Positions 16,412-24,173 of a DNA stretch of 64,000 nucleotides are shown here, piece by piece (the first letter of the stretch is position 1; every line of letters starts with the position of its first letter). The stretch comes from Bradyrhizobium liaoningense (GTDB taxonomy: Bacteria; Pseudomonadota; Alphaproteobacteria; Rhizobiales; Xanthobacteraceae). The position numbers and the translations under genes were made by a program. The DNA lies in the NCBI RefSeq assembly GCF_018130955.1, contig NZ_JAFCJM010000027.1, positions 1 through 64,000 on the forward strand, given 5' to 3'. The notes under the pieces are model-generated. The model was not told where the DNA came from and did no database searches. It was given only the letters and a program-made list of their open reading frames with translations.

Positions 16412-17353
16412 ATGATGACGCTGCGCCAGGTCGAGGTGATCCGTGCCGTGATGGTGACGGGCACGATTGGCGGCGCCGCAAAACTGTTGAACGTGTCGGC
16501 GCCCGGCATCAGCCGTCTGGTGAAATACACCGAGCGCTCGCTTGGCATCCGTTTCTTCCAGCGCCAAAACGGACGCTACTTCCCGACACCGGAAGCCGAG
16601 AACATTTTTGAGCAGATCAACGGCGTCTACAAGAAAGTGGACGATCTCTCCGAGATCATCTCCAAGATTGGACGCGGCGGCCTGTCCGAGTTGCGCATCG
16701 GCTCGGTGCCGAGCATCTCCCAGGTGATGGTGCCGCGCGCGATCGAGCGCGTCCGGCGCCGCTATCCCGACCTCGGCATCGACATCAACATCCTCAAGAT
16801 CGAGGAAGCCATCGACTATCTCTTGCTCGGCCGTGGCGAGTGCGTGGCGATGAGCTACCGGCTCGAACATTCCGGCCTCGACTTCCTGCCGCTCGCCTCG
16901 GGCGAGCTCTATTGCATCGTCCCGCCCGGCCATGAGCTGGCCGGCCGCAAGCAGGTGACGGCCGCCGAGATCACCCGCTATCCGCTGATCGGCATCGACC
17001 CGAACGATCCCTACGGACGGATCATGGCCGAGATTTTCGCGCGCCACCGGCTCGACTACAACATCACCATCCGCGCACGCTTCGGCACCACGGTCTGCGC
17101 GCTGGTGAAGGCGGGGCTCGGCATCGCCATCATCGACCAGTTCACGGTGGCCCATGGCGGCTATCCCGGCATCGAGCTGTTGAAGATCGTCGAGCCGACC
17201 CGCTTCGACACCTACATCGCGGTGAAGCGCGGCGCGCCGCTGTCGCTGCATGTCGAGTACTTCATCGAACAGCTGCGCGCCGAGATGCGCGCGGTCGGGC
17301 CGTCGCGCCAAAGTCTGAGGGAAGGGCAAAAGGCCCGGGTCCGACGAAAATAA
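16412..17353 (+). CDS. LysR-family transcriptional regulator
   Basis: 313 residues. The N-terminal winged helix-turn-helix (MMTLRQVEVIRAVMVTGTIG, SAPGISRLVKYTERSLG) is followed by a LysR substrate-binding domain with GSVPSISQVMVPRAIERVRR and ALVKAGLGIAIIDQFTVAHG. It is the first gene of a rightward block leading to aroE, the liv transporter and dehydroshikimate dehydratase, so it likely activates them in response to shikimate, quinate or a dehydro derivative. Two ATGs occur in tandem at the start. Confidence 0.87.
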   Translation: MMTLRQVEVIRAVMVTGTIGGAAKLLNVSAPGISRLVKYTERSLGIRFFQRQNGRYFPTPEAENIFEQINGVYKKVDDLSEIISKIGRGGLSELRIGSVPSISQVMVPRAIERVRRRYPDLGIDINILKIEEAIDYLLLGRGECVAMSYRLEHSGLDFLPLASGELYCIVPPGHELAGRKQVTAAEITRYPLIGIDPNDPYGRIMAEIFARHRLDYNITIRARFGTTVCALVKAGLGIAIIDQFTVAHGGYPGIELLKIVEPTRFDTYIAVKRGAPLSLHVEYFIEQLRAEMRAVGPSRQSLREGQKARVRRK

Positions 17354-17363
17354 CATTATGTTA
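17351..17363. promoter_or_regulatory. LysR-type T-N11-A dyad upstream of aroE
   Basis: TAACATTATGTTA is an interrupted palindrome (TAACA-N3-TGTTA) of the classic LysR T-N11-A form; a weaker related site, TAATTGTGTTA, is 20 bp downstream at 17383-17393. Both lie in the 131-bp gap between the LysR gene and aroE, about 120 and 90 bp before the aroE start, where an activator would bind. The first site begins inside the last bases of the lysR gene. Confidence 0.5.
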
Positions 17364-17484
17364 GGTTTGCAGGATAAATGAGTAATTGTGTTAGGCGGGG
17401 GAAACGCTATCGTTTCGCTTGAACGCCGCGAATTTCCGCGCAAAACGACGTGGAGAAATTCGCCCCGCGAGACGATAGTGGATC

Positions 17485-18363
17485 ATGTCACAGCGCCGAC
17501 CTGCCGCTCCCAAGAAGCTCCTCACCGGCCTGATCGGCGCGCCGATTGCGCATTCCGCGTCTCCTGCCATGCACGAGCGGGCCGCTGAAGCCCTCGGGCT
17601 GCGCGGCCACTATCAGCTCATCGAAGTGGCCGGCGCCGACGCGGCCGGCCTGCGCATGATGCTCGAGGGGGTGCGACGTCTTGGCTTTGCCGGCGTCAAC
17701 GTCACCTTTCCCTACAAGGAGGCGGTCGTCCCGCTGCTCGACGAGCTCGCGCCGGCCGCAGCCGCGATGGGTGCGGTCAATACCGTCGTCGTCCGAGACG
17801 GCCGGCTGATCGGCCACAACACCGACACCACGGGCTTTGCCCGCGCGGTGGCGCCGCTGCTCAGGCCTTCCGGAAACGCCGTGGCGGTGATCGGCGCCGG
17901 CGGCGTCGGCAAGGCGATCGCGTTCGCGCTCGCCAATTCCGGCGTCACCGATATCCGCATCTTCGACAGCGAGCCGGCACGCGCCGCGAACCTCGCTTCG
18001 CTCCTGCAAAAAAGTACCGGCGTCGTCGCGACGGCCGACCTCGACGCAGCCCTGCGCGGGGCGACCGGCTTCGTCAATGCCACGCCGGTCGGCATGCTGC
18101 CGGACCGGGGCATGCCCGTTCCGCCTGCTATGCTGCACGATCGCATATGGGTCGCCGACGCTGTCTATTCGCCGCTGATCACCCCGCTGCTGTCAGCCGC
18201 GCAAGCCACGGGCGCGCGGATCATGACCGGGCGGGAGCTCGCGATCTACCAGGCAGCCGACGCATTCGAACTGTTCACCGGCCTTGCTCCCTCGACAGAC
18301 GTCATGGGAGATGCTTTTGACGGCGTGATGGCGGCGCGAAGCGCTGCCTACCACGCCGCCTAA
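17485..18363 (+). CDS. Shikimate/quinate dehydrogenase family (AroE-like)
   Basis: 292 residues. The substrate domain has LIGAPIAHSASPAMHERAAE (the S-x-S shikimate-binding motif), the catalytic lysine in NVTFPYKEAV, and GAVNTVVVRDGRLIGHNTDT. The NAD(P) Rossmann motif is GAGGVGKAIAFAL. Family members oxidise shikimate (and some quinate) reversibly to the 3-dehydro form. The residue after the nucleotide-binding second strand is an aspartate (IFDSEPARA), which favours NAD over NADP and hence a catabolic role. Placement with dehydroshikimate dehydratase and an importer supports shikimate/quinate use rather than biosynthesis. Confidence 0.86.
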   Translation: MSQRRPAAPKKLLTGLIGAPIAHSASPAMHERAAEALGLRGHYQLIEVAGADAAGLRMMLEGVRRLGFAGVNVTFPYKEAVVPLLDELAPAAAAMGAVNTVVVRDGRLIGHNTDTTGFARAVAPLLRPSGNAVAVIGAGGVGKAIAFALANSGVTDIRIFDSEPARAANLASLLQKSTGVVATADLDAALRGATGFVNATPVGMLPDRGMPVPPAMLHDRIWVADAVYSPLITPLLSAAQATGARIMTGRELAIYQAADAFELFTGLAPSTDVMGDAFDGVMAARSAAYHAA

Positions 18364-18423
18364 GCCAAGCGGCCGGGACAAGGCCGTTCACAGAACCGAA
18401 GATCAGAAAGGGAGGAGAGATCC

Positions 18424-19554
18424 ATGAAATCGACACTGCTGGTGGGCGCCCTGCTCGCCGTCGCGACGACCACGTCAGCCTTTGCGCAATCCATCAAGCT
18501 TGCCGACGTCGCCGAGCTTTCGGGCGGCGGCGCGACCGTCGGCACCAATTGGAAGAACGGCATCGACCTCGCGATAGAGGAGATCAACGCCAAGGGCGGG
18601 GTGCTCGGCCGCAAGCTGGAAGTCACCCATGCCGACTCGCAGTCCAATCCGGGCGTGGCGCGCGCGCAGGTGCAGAAGGCACTCGACGCCGAGCCCTACG
18701 TGCTGCTCGGGCCCGGCTATTCCGGCTCGGTCAAGGTGACGGCGCCGCTCGCAGCGGAAGCCGGCATCGCACAGATCATGGGCGGCGAAGCCGCCGAGCT
18801 GACGCAGGCCGGCAACAAGTTCCTGTTCCGCACCTCTTTCGGCCAGCAATCCTCGATGCCGAAGGTCGCAAGGTACATCAACGGCGAGCTGAAGGCGAAG
18901 ACGGTCGCCGTCGTCTGGGTCAACAATGATTTCGGCCGCGGCGGACGCGACGTCGTCAGCAAGGAGCTGGAGCGTCTCGGCTCCAAGGTGGTCGCCGATC
19001 TCTCCACCGAAGCAGGCCAGGCCGATTTCGCCGCCGACGTCGGCAAGATCAAGGCTGCCAACCCCGACGCCGTGTTCATCTATCTCAACGAGGAAGAGAG
19101 CGCGCGCATCCTGAAAGAGCTGAAGCGCCAGGGCGTCACCGCTCCGCTGATGGGCGAGACCACGCTGATCGGCCAGAAGGTGATCGAGCTCGCCGGCGAC
19201 GCCGCCAACGGCGCGCGCGGCCATGTCGGCCTCACCACCGACGCGCCGGTCGACCTGATCAAGGCGTTCCGCGAGAAGTTCTCGAAGAAGTACAACTACG
19301 TGCCCGATCACAACGGGCTGAAGGGCTATCTTGCCGTCTACATGGTGAAGGCCACCACCGAGAAGATGGGCAAGGTCGATCCGAAGAAGTTCGCCGACAC
19401 GCTGCACGGCCTGACCATCAAGGCTTCCGAAGAGCCCGGCATCCTGATGGACGTCACCGTCAGCGACACCGGCGACCTCGATCGCCAGAGCTTCCTGGTC
19501 GAGGTCGTGGAAGGCAAGCAGGTCGTGAAGCAGGTGCTTCCGAAGCTGAACTAA
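18424..19554 (+). CDS. livK: LivK-type periplasmic substrate-binding protein
   Basis: 376 residues with a Sec signal peptide (MKSTLLVGALLAVATTTSAF, cleavage around AFA-QS). The mature part is a type I periplasmic binding fold: LADVAELSGGGATVGTNWKN, the GPGYSGSVKVTAPLAAEAGI ligand-loop region, and VWVNNDFGRGGRDVVSKELE. It delivers its ligand to the LivHMGF genes that follow. Given the flanking enzymes, shikimate, quinate or dehydroshikimate is a better guess than branched-chain amino acids. The gene follows aroE by 60 bp, with GGAGGAG before its ATG. Confidence 0.88.
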   Translation: MKSTLLVGALLAVATTTSAFAQSIKLADVAELSGGGATVGTNWKNGIDLAIEEINAKGGVLGRKLEVTHADSQSNPGVARAQVQKALDAEPYVLLGPGYSGSVKVTAPLAAEAGIAQIMGGEAAELTQAGNKFLFRTSFGQQSSMPKVARYINGELKAKTVAVVWVNNDFGRGGRDVVSKELERLGSKVVADLSTEAGQADFAADVGKIKAANPDAVFIYLNEEESARILKELKRQGVTAPLMGETTLIGQKVIELAGDAANGARGHVGLTTDAPVDLIKAFREKFSKKYNYVPDHNGLKGYLAVYMVKATTEKMGKVDPKKFADTLHGLTIKASEEPGILMDVTVSDTGDLDRQSFLVEVVEGKQVVKQVLPKLN

Positions 19555-19588
19555 GACGGCTTCTTACCTCGCCCTGCTTGCCGAAATT

Positions 19589-19627
19589 CTTCTCCCTCGC
19601 CCCGCTCTTTGCGGGGAGAGGGAGAAG
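19589..19627. repeat. Hairpin between livK and livH
   Basis: CTTCTCCCTCGCCCCGC and GCGGGGAGAGGGAGAAG are 17-bp inverted arms with one mismatch and a 5-base loop. Within the operon this hairpin probably attenuates transcription or protects the livK message, consistent with the need for more binding protein than permease. Confidence 0.72.
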
Positions 19628-19704
19628 AGAGAACGGGGCGAGGGAGAGCAAGACCTGAATTTGCGTTGATCCGGTTCACTCGGGCTCTAACGATAAGAGA
19701 ACCC

Positions 19705-20580
19705 ATGTCCAATCTGTTCGATCTTCTGGTTGCGGGACTGGCCACCGGCGCGATCTACGCACTGGTCGCGGTCGGCTTCACGCTGTTGTGGCAGACCTCA
19801 CAGACCATCAATTTCGCACAAGGCGAATTCGTGATGCTGCCGGCGTTCCTGATGCTGGCGGCGATGCATGTCGGTGCGCCGTTCTGGCTCGCCATCATCC
19901 TCGGCATCCTGCTGTCGATGATCCTGCTCGGCCTCGCCTTCAAGATGCTGCTGGTCGACCCCATGATGCGCCACGGCGTGCTGCCGCTGGCGATCGCGAC
20001 CATGGCGCTGGCGATCGGCATCAAGGAGGCGGTGAAGCAGTTCTTCAGCGCCGAGGCCTCGCCCTTCCCCTCGATCGTGCCGACCGGCGACATCTCGATC
20101 CTCGGATACGCCGTGTCACTGCAGAGCATCGGCGTTCTCGTCGTCGCCATTCTCGCGGTGGTCGGCCTGACCACGCTTCTGAGCCGTACCTCGCTCGGAC
20201 ATCAGATGCAGGCGGCGGCGCAAAATCCGACGGTGGCGCGCATCATCGGCGTGCCGGTCGAACGCATGATCCTTCTGACCTTCGTGATCAACGCATTCCT
20301 GGTGGCGCTGGCCTCGCTCCTGATCACGCCGATCTACCTGGCAAAGTTTTCTTCCGGTGAGGTGCTGGGACAAGCCGCCTTCATCGCGGCCATCGTCGGC
20401 GGCTTCAACCAGGTGCGCGGCGCGATCGCCGGCGGCCTCCTGATCGGGGTGCTCGACAATCTCGCGGCCGCTTACGTCTCCACGCAGTATCGCGCGGCCG
20501 TACCGATGATCTTCCTCATCGTCGTCATCCTGTTCCGGCCGCAGGGCCTGCTTGGCCGCGCAGAGGAGCGCACGGTATGA
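19705..20580 (+). CDS. livH: ABC transporter permease LivH
   Basis: 291 residues from ATG 19705; upstream in-frame sequence is the hairpin region and is not used. LivH features: LATGAIYALVAVGFTLLWQT, NFAQGEFVMLPAFL, an AQNPTVARIIGVPVER coupling loop and the end ILFRPQGLLGRAEERTV. Its stop overlaps livM by 4 bp. Membrane subunit of the putative shikimate/quinate importer. Confidence 0.87.
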   Translation: MSNLFDLLVAGLATGAIYALVAVGFTLLWQTSQTINFAQGEFVMLPAFLMLAAMHVGAPFWLAIILGILLSMILLGLAFKMLLVDPMMRHGVLPLAIATMALAIGIKEAVKQFFSAEASPFPSIVPTGDISILGYAVSLQSIGVLVVAILAVVGLTTLLSRTSLGHQMQAAAQNPTVARIIGVPVERMILLTFVINAFLVALASLLITPIYLAKFSSGEVLGQAAFIAAIVGGFNQVRGAIAGGLLIGVLDNLAAAYVSTQYRAAVPMIFLIVVILFRPQGLLGRAEERTV

Positions 20581-21575
20581 GCAATTTCGGCAAGACCCTG
20601 AAGATCGTGCTCGGCCTCGCCGTGGTCGCAGCGCTGATCCTCGTCCCCATGAACTTCAACCGCTACGGCCTGTTCATCCTGAGCCAGTGGGCGGTGATGA
20701 CCATCGCGGCGATGGGGCTCAACCTCACGCTCGGCTATGCCGGCCAGGTGTCGCTGGCGCAAGGCGCGTTCGTCGGCATCGGCGCTTATACGGCGGCGAT
20801 CATGACGACCCATGGCTGGCCGCTGCCGGCGGCGCTCGTCGTCGCGATCGGCCTGAGCTTCGCGGTCGGCTGGGTGCTCGGCTATCCGGCGCTGCGCGTG
20901 CAGCACCACTACCTCGCCTTCGTCACGCTCGCCTTCTCGACACTGGCCTTCCTGGTGTTCCGCAACGAGAGCTGGCTCACCGGCGGCATCTACGGCATCT
21001 CCAACATCCCGCGGCCGAACATCCTTGGCTTTGCCACCAACCGCCCCTTGCCGTTCTATTATGTCTGCCTCGGCTCGCTTGCGATCGTGTCGCTGGCGGT
21101 ATGGTGGCTGATCCGCTCGCCCTGGGGCCGCGCCTTCATGGCGCTGCGCGAAAATCCGCTGCGGGCGCAGTCGCTCGGCGTCGACACGCGGCGCTACACG
21201 CTGATGGCCTTTGCGATCGGCTCGGCGCTCGGCGGTGTCGCCGGCGCGCTCTATGCGCCGCTGACGCAATATATTGATCCCGTGCCGTTCAACCTGTCGC
21301 TCTCGCTCGATCTGTTGATGATGGTGATCGTCGGCGGCGCCGGCTTCTTCTTCGGCCCGTTCCTCGGCGCGATGATCGCGGTGCTGCTGCCCGAATGGCT
21401 GCGCTTCACCGAGGGCTATTACCTCATGCTCTATGCAGTCGCGGTGATGCTGCTGCTGATCTGGTCGCCGACCGGCATATTGGGGATCCTCGACCGCTAC
21501 ATGGCCGCGCGCCGCACCAAGGCGGCATCGGCACTGCGGGCGGTCGCCAAATCACGTTTGGAGACGGCGCAATGA
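20577..21575 (+). CDS. livM: ABC transporter permease LivM
   Basis: 332 residues with about ten membrane segments, the LivM block AMGLNLTLGYAGQVSLAQGA (about residues 45-64), and the coupling loop FMALRENPLRAQSLGVDTRR. ATGA overlaps at both ends with livH and livG make this one translationally coupled operon. Confidence 0.88.
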   Translation: MSNFGKTLKIVLGLAVVAALILVPMNFNRYGLFILSQWAVMTIAAMGLNLTLGYAGQVSLAQGAFVGIGAYTAAIMTTHGWPLPAALVVAIGLSFAVGWVLGYPALRVQHHYLAFVTLAFSTLAFLVFRNESWLTGGIYGISNIPRPNILGFATNRPLPFYYVCLGSLAIVSLAVWWLIRSPWGRAFMALRENPLRAQSLGVDTRRYTLMAFAIGSALGGVAGALYAPLTQYIDPVPFNLSLSLDLLMMVIVGGAGFFFGPFLGAMIAVLLPEWLRFTEGYYLMLYAVAVMLLLIWSPTGILGILDRYMAARRTKAASALRAVAKSRLETAQ

Positions 21576-22315
21576 GTGCGGTCCTCGAAGTCACCAACAT
21601 CAAGAAGAGCTTTGGCGGCATCCATGCCGTTAACGGCGTCAGCTTCGATGTGCGCGAGGGCGAGATCCTCGGCCTGATCGGGCCGAACGGCTGCGGCAAG
21701 TCCACGCTGTTCAACTGCATCCTCGGCCAGCTCACGCCGACCGGCGGCGATGTGAAGCTCGACGGCAAGACCGTGACCGGCTTGCGCCCGTCCGAGCTGA
21801 ACAAGCTCGGCGTCAGCCGCACCTTCCAGCTGCTGCAGGTGTTTCCAAAACTCTCCGTGCGCGAGAACCTGATTCTCGCGGGCCAGGAGCACCAGGGCAA
21901 CATGGGCTCGCGCCTGTTCGGCCGTTCCGATGCCGGGCTGACGGACGCCGCCAACCAGATGATCGGCTTTTTCAAGCTCGATCACCTCGCGGCCGAGCAG
22001 GCCGGCGGCCTCTCCTACGGCCAGCAGAAGCTGCTCGACGCGGCCATGGCCTTCATGGGCGGCCCGCGACTGGTGCTGCTCGACGAGCCCGCGGGCGGCG
22101 TGAACCCGTCGATGCTGTCAGACCTGAAGGATCGCCTGGTCGCGATCAACCGCGAGAAGAACGCGACCTTCGTCGTCATCGAGCACAACATGGAGTTCGT
22201 GATGTCGCTGTGCTCGCGCGTGATGGTGATGGCGGAGGGCAAGGTGCTTGCGATGGGACGGCCGGACGAGGTCCGGAAAAACCCCGCCGTGATCGAAGCC
22301 TATCTCGGACATTGA
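21572..22315 (+). CDS. livG: ABC transporter ATPase LivG
   Basis: 247 residues from ATG 21572, which overlaps the livM stop. Walker A GPNGCGKST, signature LSYGQQKLL, Walker B LVLLDEPA, switch VIEHNM, and the family end NPAVIEAYLGH. It is followed by a 47-bp palindromic repeat before livF. Confidence 0.88.
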   Translation: MSAVLEVTNIKKSFGGIHAVNGVSFDVREGEILGLIGPNGCGKSTLFNCILGQLTPTGGDVKLDGKTVTGLRPSELNKLGVSRTFQLLQVFPKLSVRENLILAGQEHQGNMGSRLFGRSDAGLTDAANQMIGFFKLDHLAAEQAGGLSYGQQKLLDAAMAFMGGPRLVLLDEPAGGVNPSMLSDLKDRLVAINREKNATFVVIEHNMEFVMSLCSRVMVMAEGKVLAMGRPDEVRKNPAVIEAYLGH

Positions 22316-22320
22316 TTTTT

Positions 22321-22367
22321 GAGCATGATCTTTTCGGAAAACCGCTGCGCACTTTTCCGGATCATGC
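22321..22367. repeat. GAGCATGATC...GATCATGC palindromic repeat, copy 1
   Basis: A 47-bp element beginning GAGCATGATCTTTTCGGAAA and ending TTTTCCGGATCATGC, whose two halves are inverted copies. It is almost identical to 33822-33868, differing only in three bases at the loop. It lies between livG and livF, 13 bp before the livF start codon, so its hairpin would be next to the livF ribosome site GGAGG and might affect translation. Confidence 0.85.
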
Positions 22368-22380
22368 TGTGGAGGCAACC

Positions 22381-23118
22381 ATGAGCGACGCGATCCTCTC
22401 GGTCAGCAATCTGGTCGGCGGCTACGGCAAGATGACCATCCTGAACGGCACGACCTTCTCCGTGCCGAAGGCGACCATCACGACCATCATCGGCCCGAAC
22501 GGCGCCGGCAAGTCGACGGTGTTCAAGGCGATTTTCGGCCTGTTGAAGCTGCGCGAGGGCAAGATCACCTTCGCCGACCGCGACGTCACCAATCTGAGCC
22601 AGCGCGCGCTGCTCAATGCCGGCATCTGCTACGTGCCGCAGGGCCGAAACATCTTTGCCGAACTGTCGGTGCGCCATAATATCGAGCTCGGCGGTGTCGC
22701 CGCTGAGCGCGGCATCGACCTGCCGGCGCGCATCGAAGCGGCGCTCGACCTGTTTCCCGCGCTGCGGCGCAAGTCGACGCAGCAGGCGTCGACATTGTCC
22801 GGCGGCGAGCAAAAACAGCTCGAGATCGCGCGTTCGTTGCTGCTCGACCCGCAGCTCGTACTGATCGACGAGCCCTCGATCGGACTGTCGCCGCTGATGG
22901 TGCAGCAGACCTTCAACATCCTGAAGGATCTGCGTGACCGCGGCGTCACCATTTTGATGATCGAGCAGAACGCACGCTCGGCGCTGGAGATCTCCGATTT
23001 CGGCATCGTGCTCGAGCTCGGCCAGACCCGCATGGTCGACAAGGCCGAGCGCATCCTAAACGACCCCCGCATCGGGCAGCTGTTCCTCGGCGGCGCCATG
23101 GAGGAGAGCGCGGCATGA
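22381..23118 (+). CDS. livF: ABC transporter ATPase LivF
   Basis: 245 residues from ATG 22381 with GGAGG upstream. Walker A GPNGAGKST, signature LSGGEQKQL, Walker B LVLIDEPSIGLSP, and the LivF-type ending RIGQLFLGG. Its end overlaps the start of the oxidoreductase gene by 4 bp, tying transporter and catabolic enzymes into one operon. Confidence 0.88.
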   Translation: MSDAILSVSNLVGGYGKMTILNGTTFSVPKATITTIIGPNGAGKSTVFKAIFGLLKLREGKITFADRDVTNLSQRALLNAGICYVPQGRNIFAELSVRHNIELGGVAAERGIDLPARIEAALDLFPALRRKSTQQASTLSGGEQKQLEIARSLLLDPQLVLIDEPSIGLSPLMVQQTFNILKDLRDRGVTILMIEQNARSALEISDFGIVLELGQTRMVDKAERILNDPRIGQLFLGGAMEESAA

Positions 23119-24173
23119 GCGCGAAGTTGCGGATCGGCGTCGCCGGCGCCGGTCTGATCGGCCGCCGCCATATCGAGCTGATCGAGGCCTCGCCGGATTG
23201 CGTGCTCGCCGGCATTGCCGACCCCTCGCCCGCCGCGCAGGAACTTGCCGGGACACTCAACACGACCTGCTACCCGGATCATCGCGCCCTCCTGGAGCGC
23301 GAAAAGCCCGACGGCCTGGTCATCGCCTCGCCGAATGCGCTGCACTTCCAGATGGCGCTCGACTGCGCCGAGGCCGGCGTGCCTGCTTTGATCGAGAAGC
23401 CTGTCACCGACACGGTCGCCGCAGCGCAACGGCTGTGTGCCGCCGTGAAGCGGACCGGCGTGCCGATGCTGGTCGGCCATCACCGCCGCCACAATCCGAT
23501 CATCAAGGCCGCGCGTGAGGCGGTCGCGAACGGCAAGCTCGGCCGGCTCACCGCTGTGGTCGGGCTCTGGCTCCTGAAGAAGCCGGATGATTATTTCGAG
23601 GTCGCCTGGCGGCGCGAACAGGGCGGCGGGCCACTGCTGATCAATCTCATCCACGACATCGACAATCTGCGTTTCATCTGCGGCGAGGTCGCTGAGGTGC
23701 AGGCGCTGACCTCCAACCAGGTCCGCGGCTTCGCGGTCGAGGACACCGCCGCGCTCTCGCTGCGCTTCGCCAACGGCGCGCTGGGGACCGTCACCGTCTC
23801 AGACGCGACGCCCGCGCCCTGGAGCTGGGAATTGTCGTCCGGCGAGAACGCGGTTTATCCCAGGCAGGATCAGCCTTGCTACCTCTTCGCCGGAACCAAC
23901 GGCTCGCTGTCGGTGCCGAACCTCGAGCTGTGGTCCTATCCGAAGGCGCCCGGCTGGCATGCGCCGATGTCGCGCGATCGCGTCGCGGCCGCTACGTTCG
24001 ATCCGCTCGCGGAGCAGCTGCGGCATTTCCTCGCCGTCATCGCCGGCCGCGAACAATCGCTGATCAGCGTCGAGGACGCGATGGGAACGCTCGCGGTCGT
24101 CGAAGCCGTCAGCGAAGCCGCGCGCACCGGCCATAGCGTCTCGCCGGGGCGGATCATGGAGCAGCCAGTATGA
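23115..24173 (+). CDS. Gfo/Idh/MocA-family oxidoreductase
   Basis: 352 residues. The N-terminal Rossmann domain has GVAGAGLIGRRHIELIE and the conserved EKPVTD with its catalytic-site lysine (about residue 95); HHRRHNP follows and the C-terminal domain has the catalytic-type LINLIHDIDNLRFI. Members dehydrogenate sugars, inositol and related polyols with NAD(P). Within this operon it may oxidise quinate or another cyclitol-like acid to feed dehydroshikimate formation; that is inference from position. ATGA-type overlaps with livF and the next gene. Confidence 0.82.
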   Translation: MSAKLRIGVAGAGLIGRRHIELIEASPDCVLAGIADPSPAAQELAGTLNTTCYPDHRALLEREKPDGLVIASPNALHFQMALDCAEAGVPALIEKPVTDTVAAAQRLCAAVKRTGVPMLVGHHRRHNPIIKAAREAVANGKLGRLTAVVGLWLLKKPDDYFEVAWRREQGGGPLLINLIHDIDNLRFICGEVAEVQALTSNQVRGFAVEDTAALSLRFANGALGTVTVSDATPAPWSWELSSGENAVYPRQDQPCYLFAGTNGSLSVPNLELWSYPKAPGWHAPMSRDRVAAATFDPLAEQLRHFLAVIAGREQSLISVEDAMGTLAVVEAVSEAARTGHSVSPGRIMEQPV

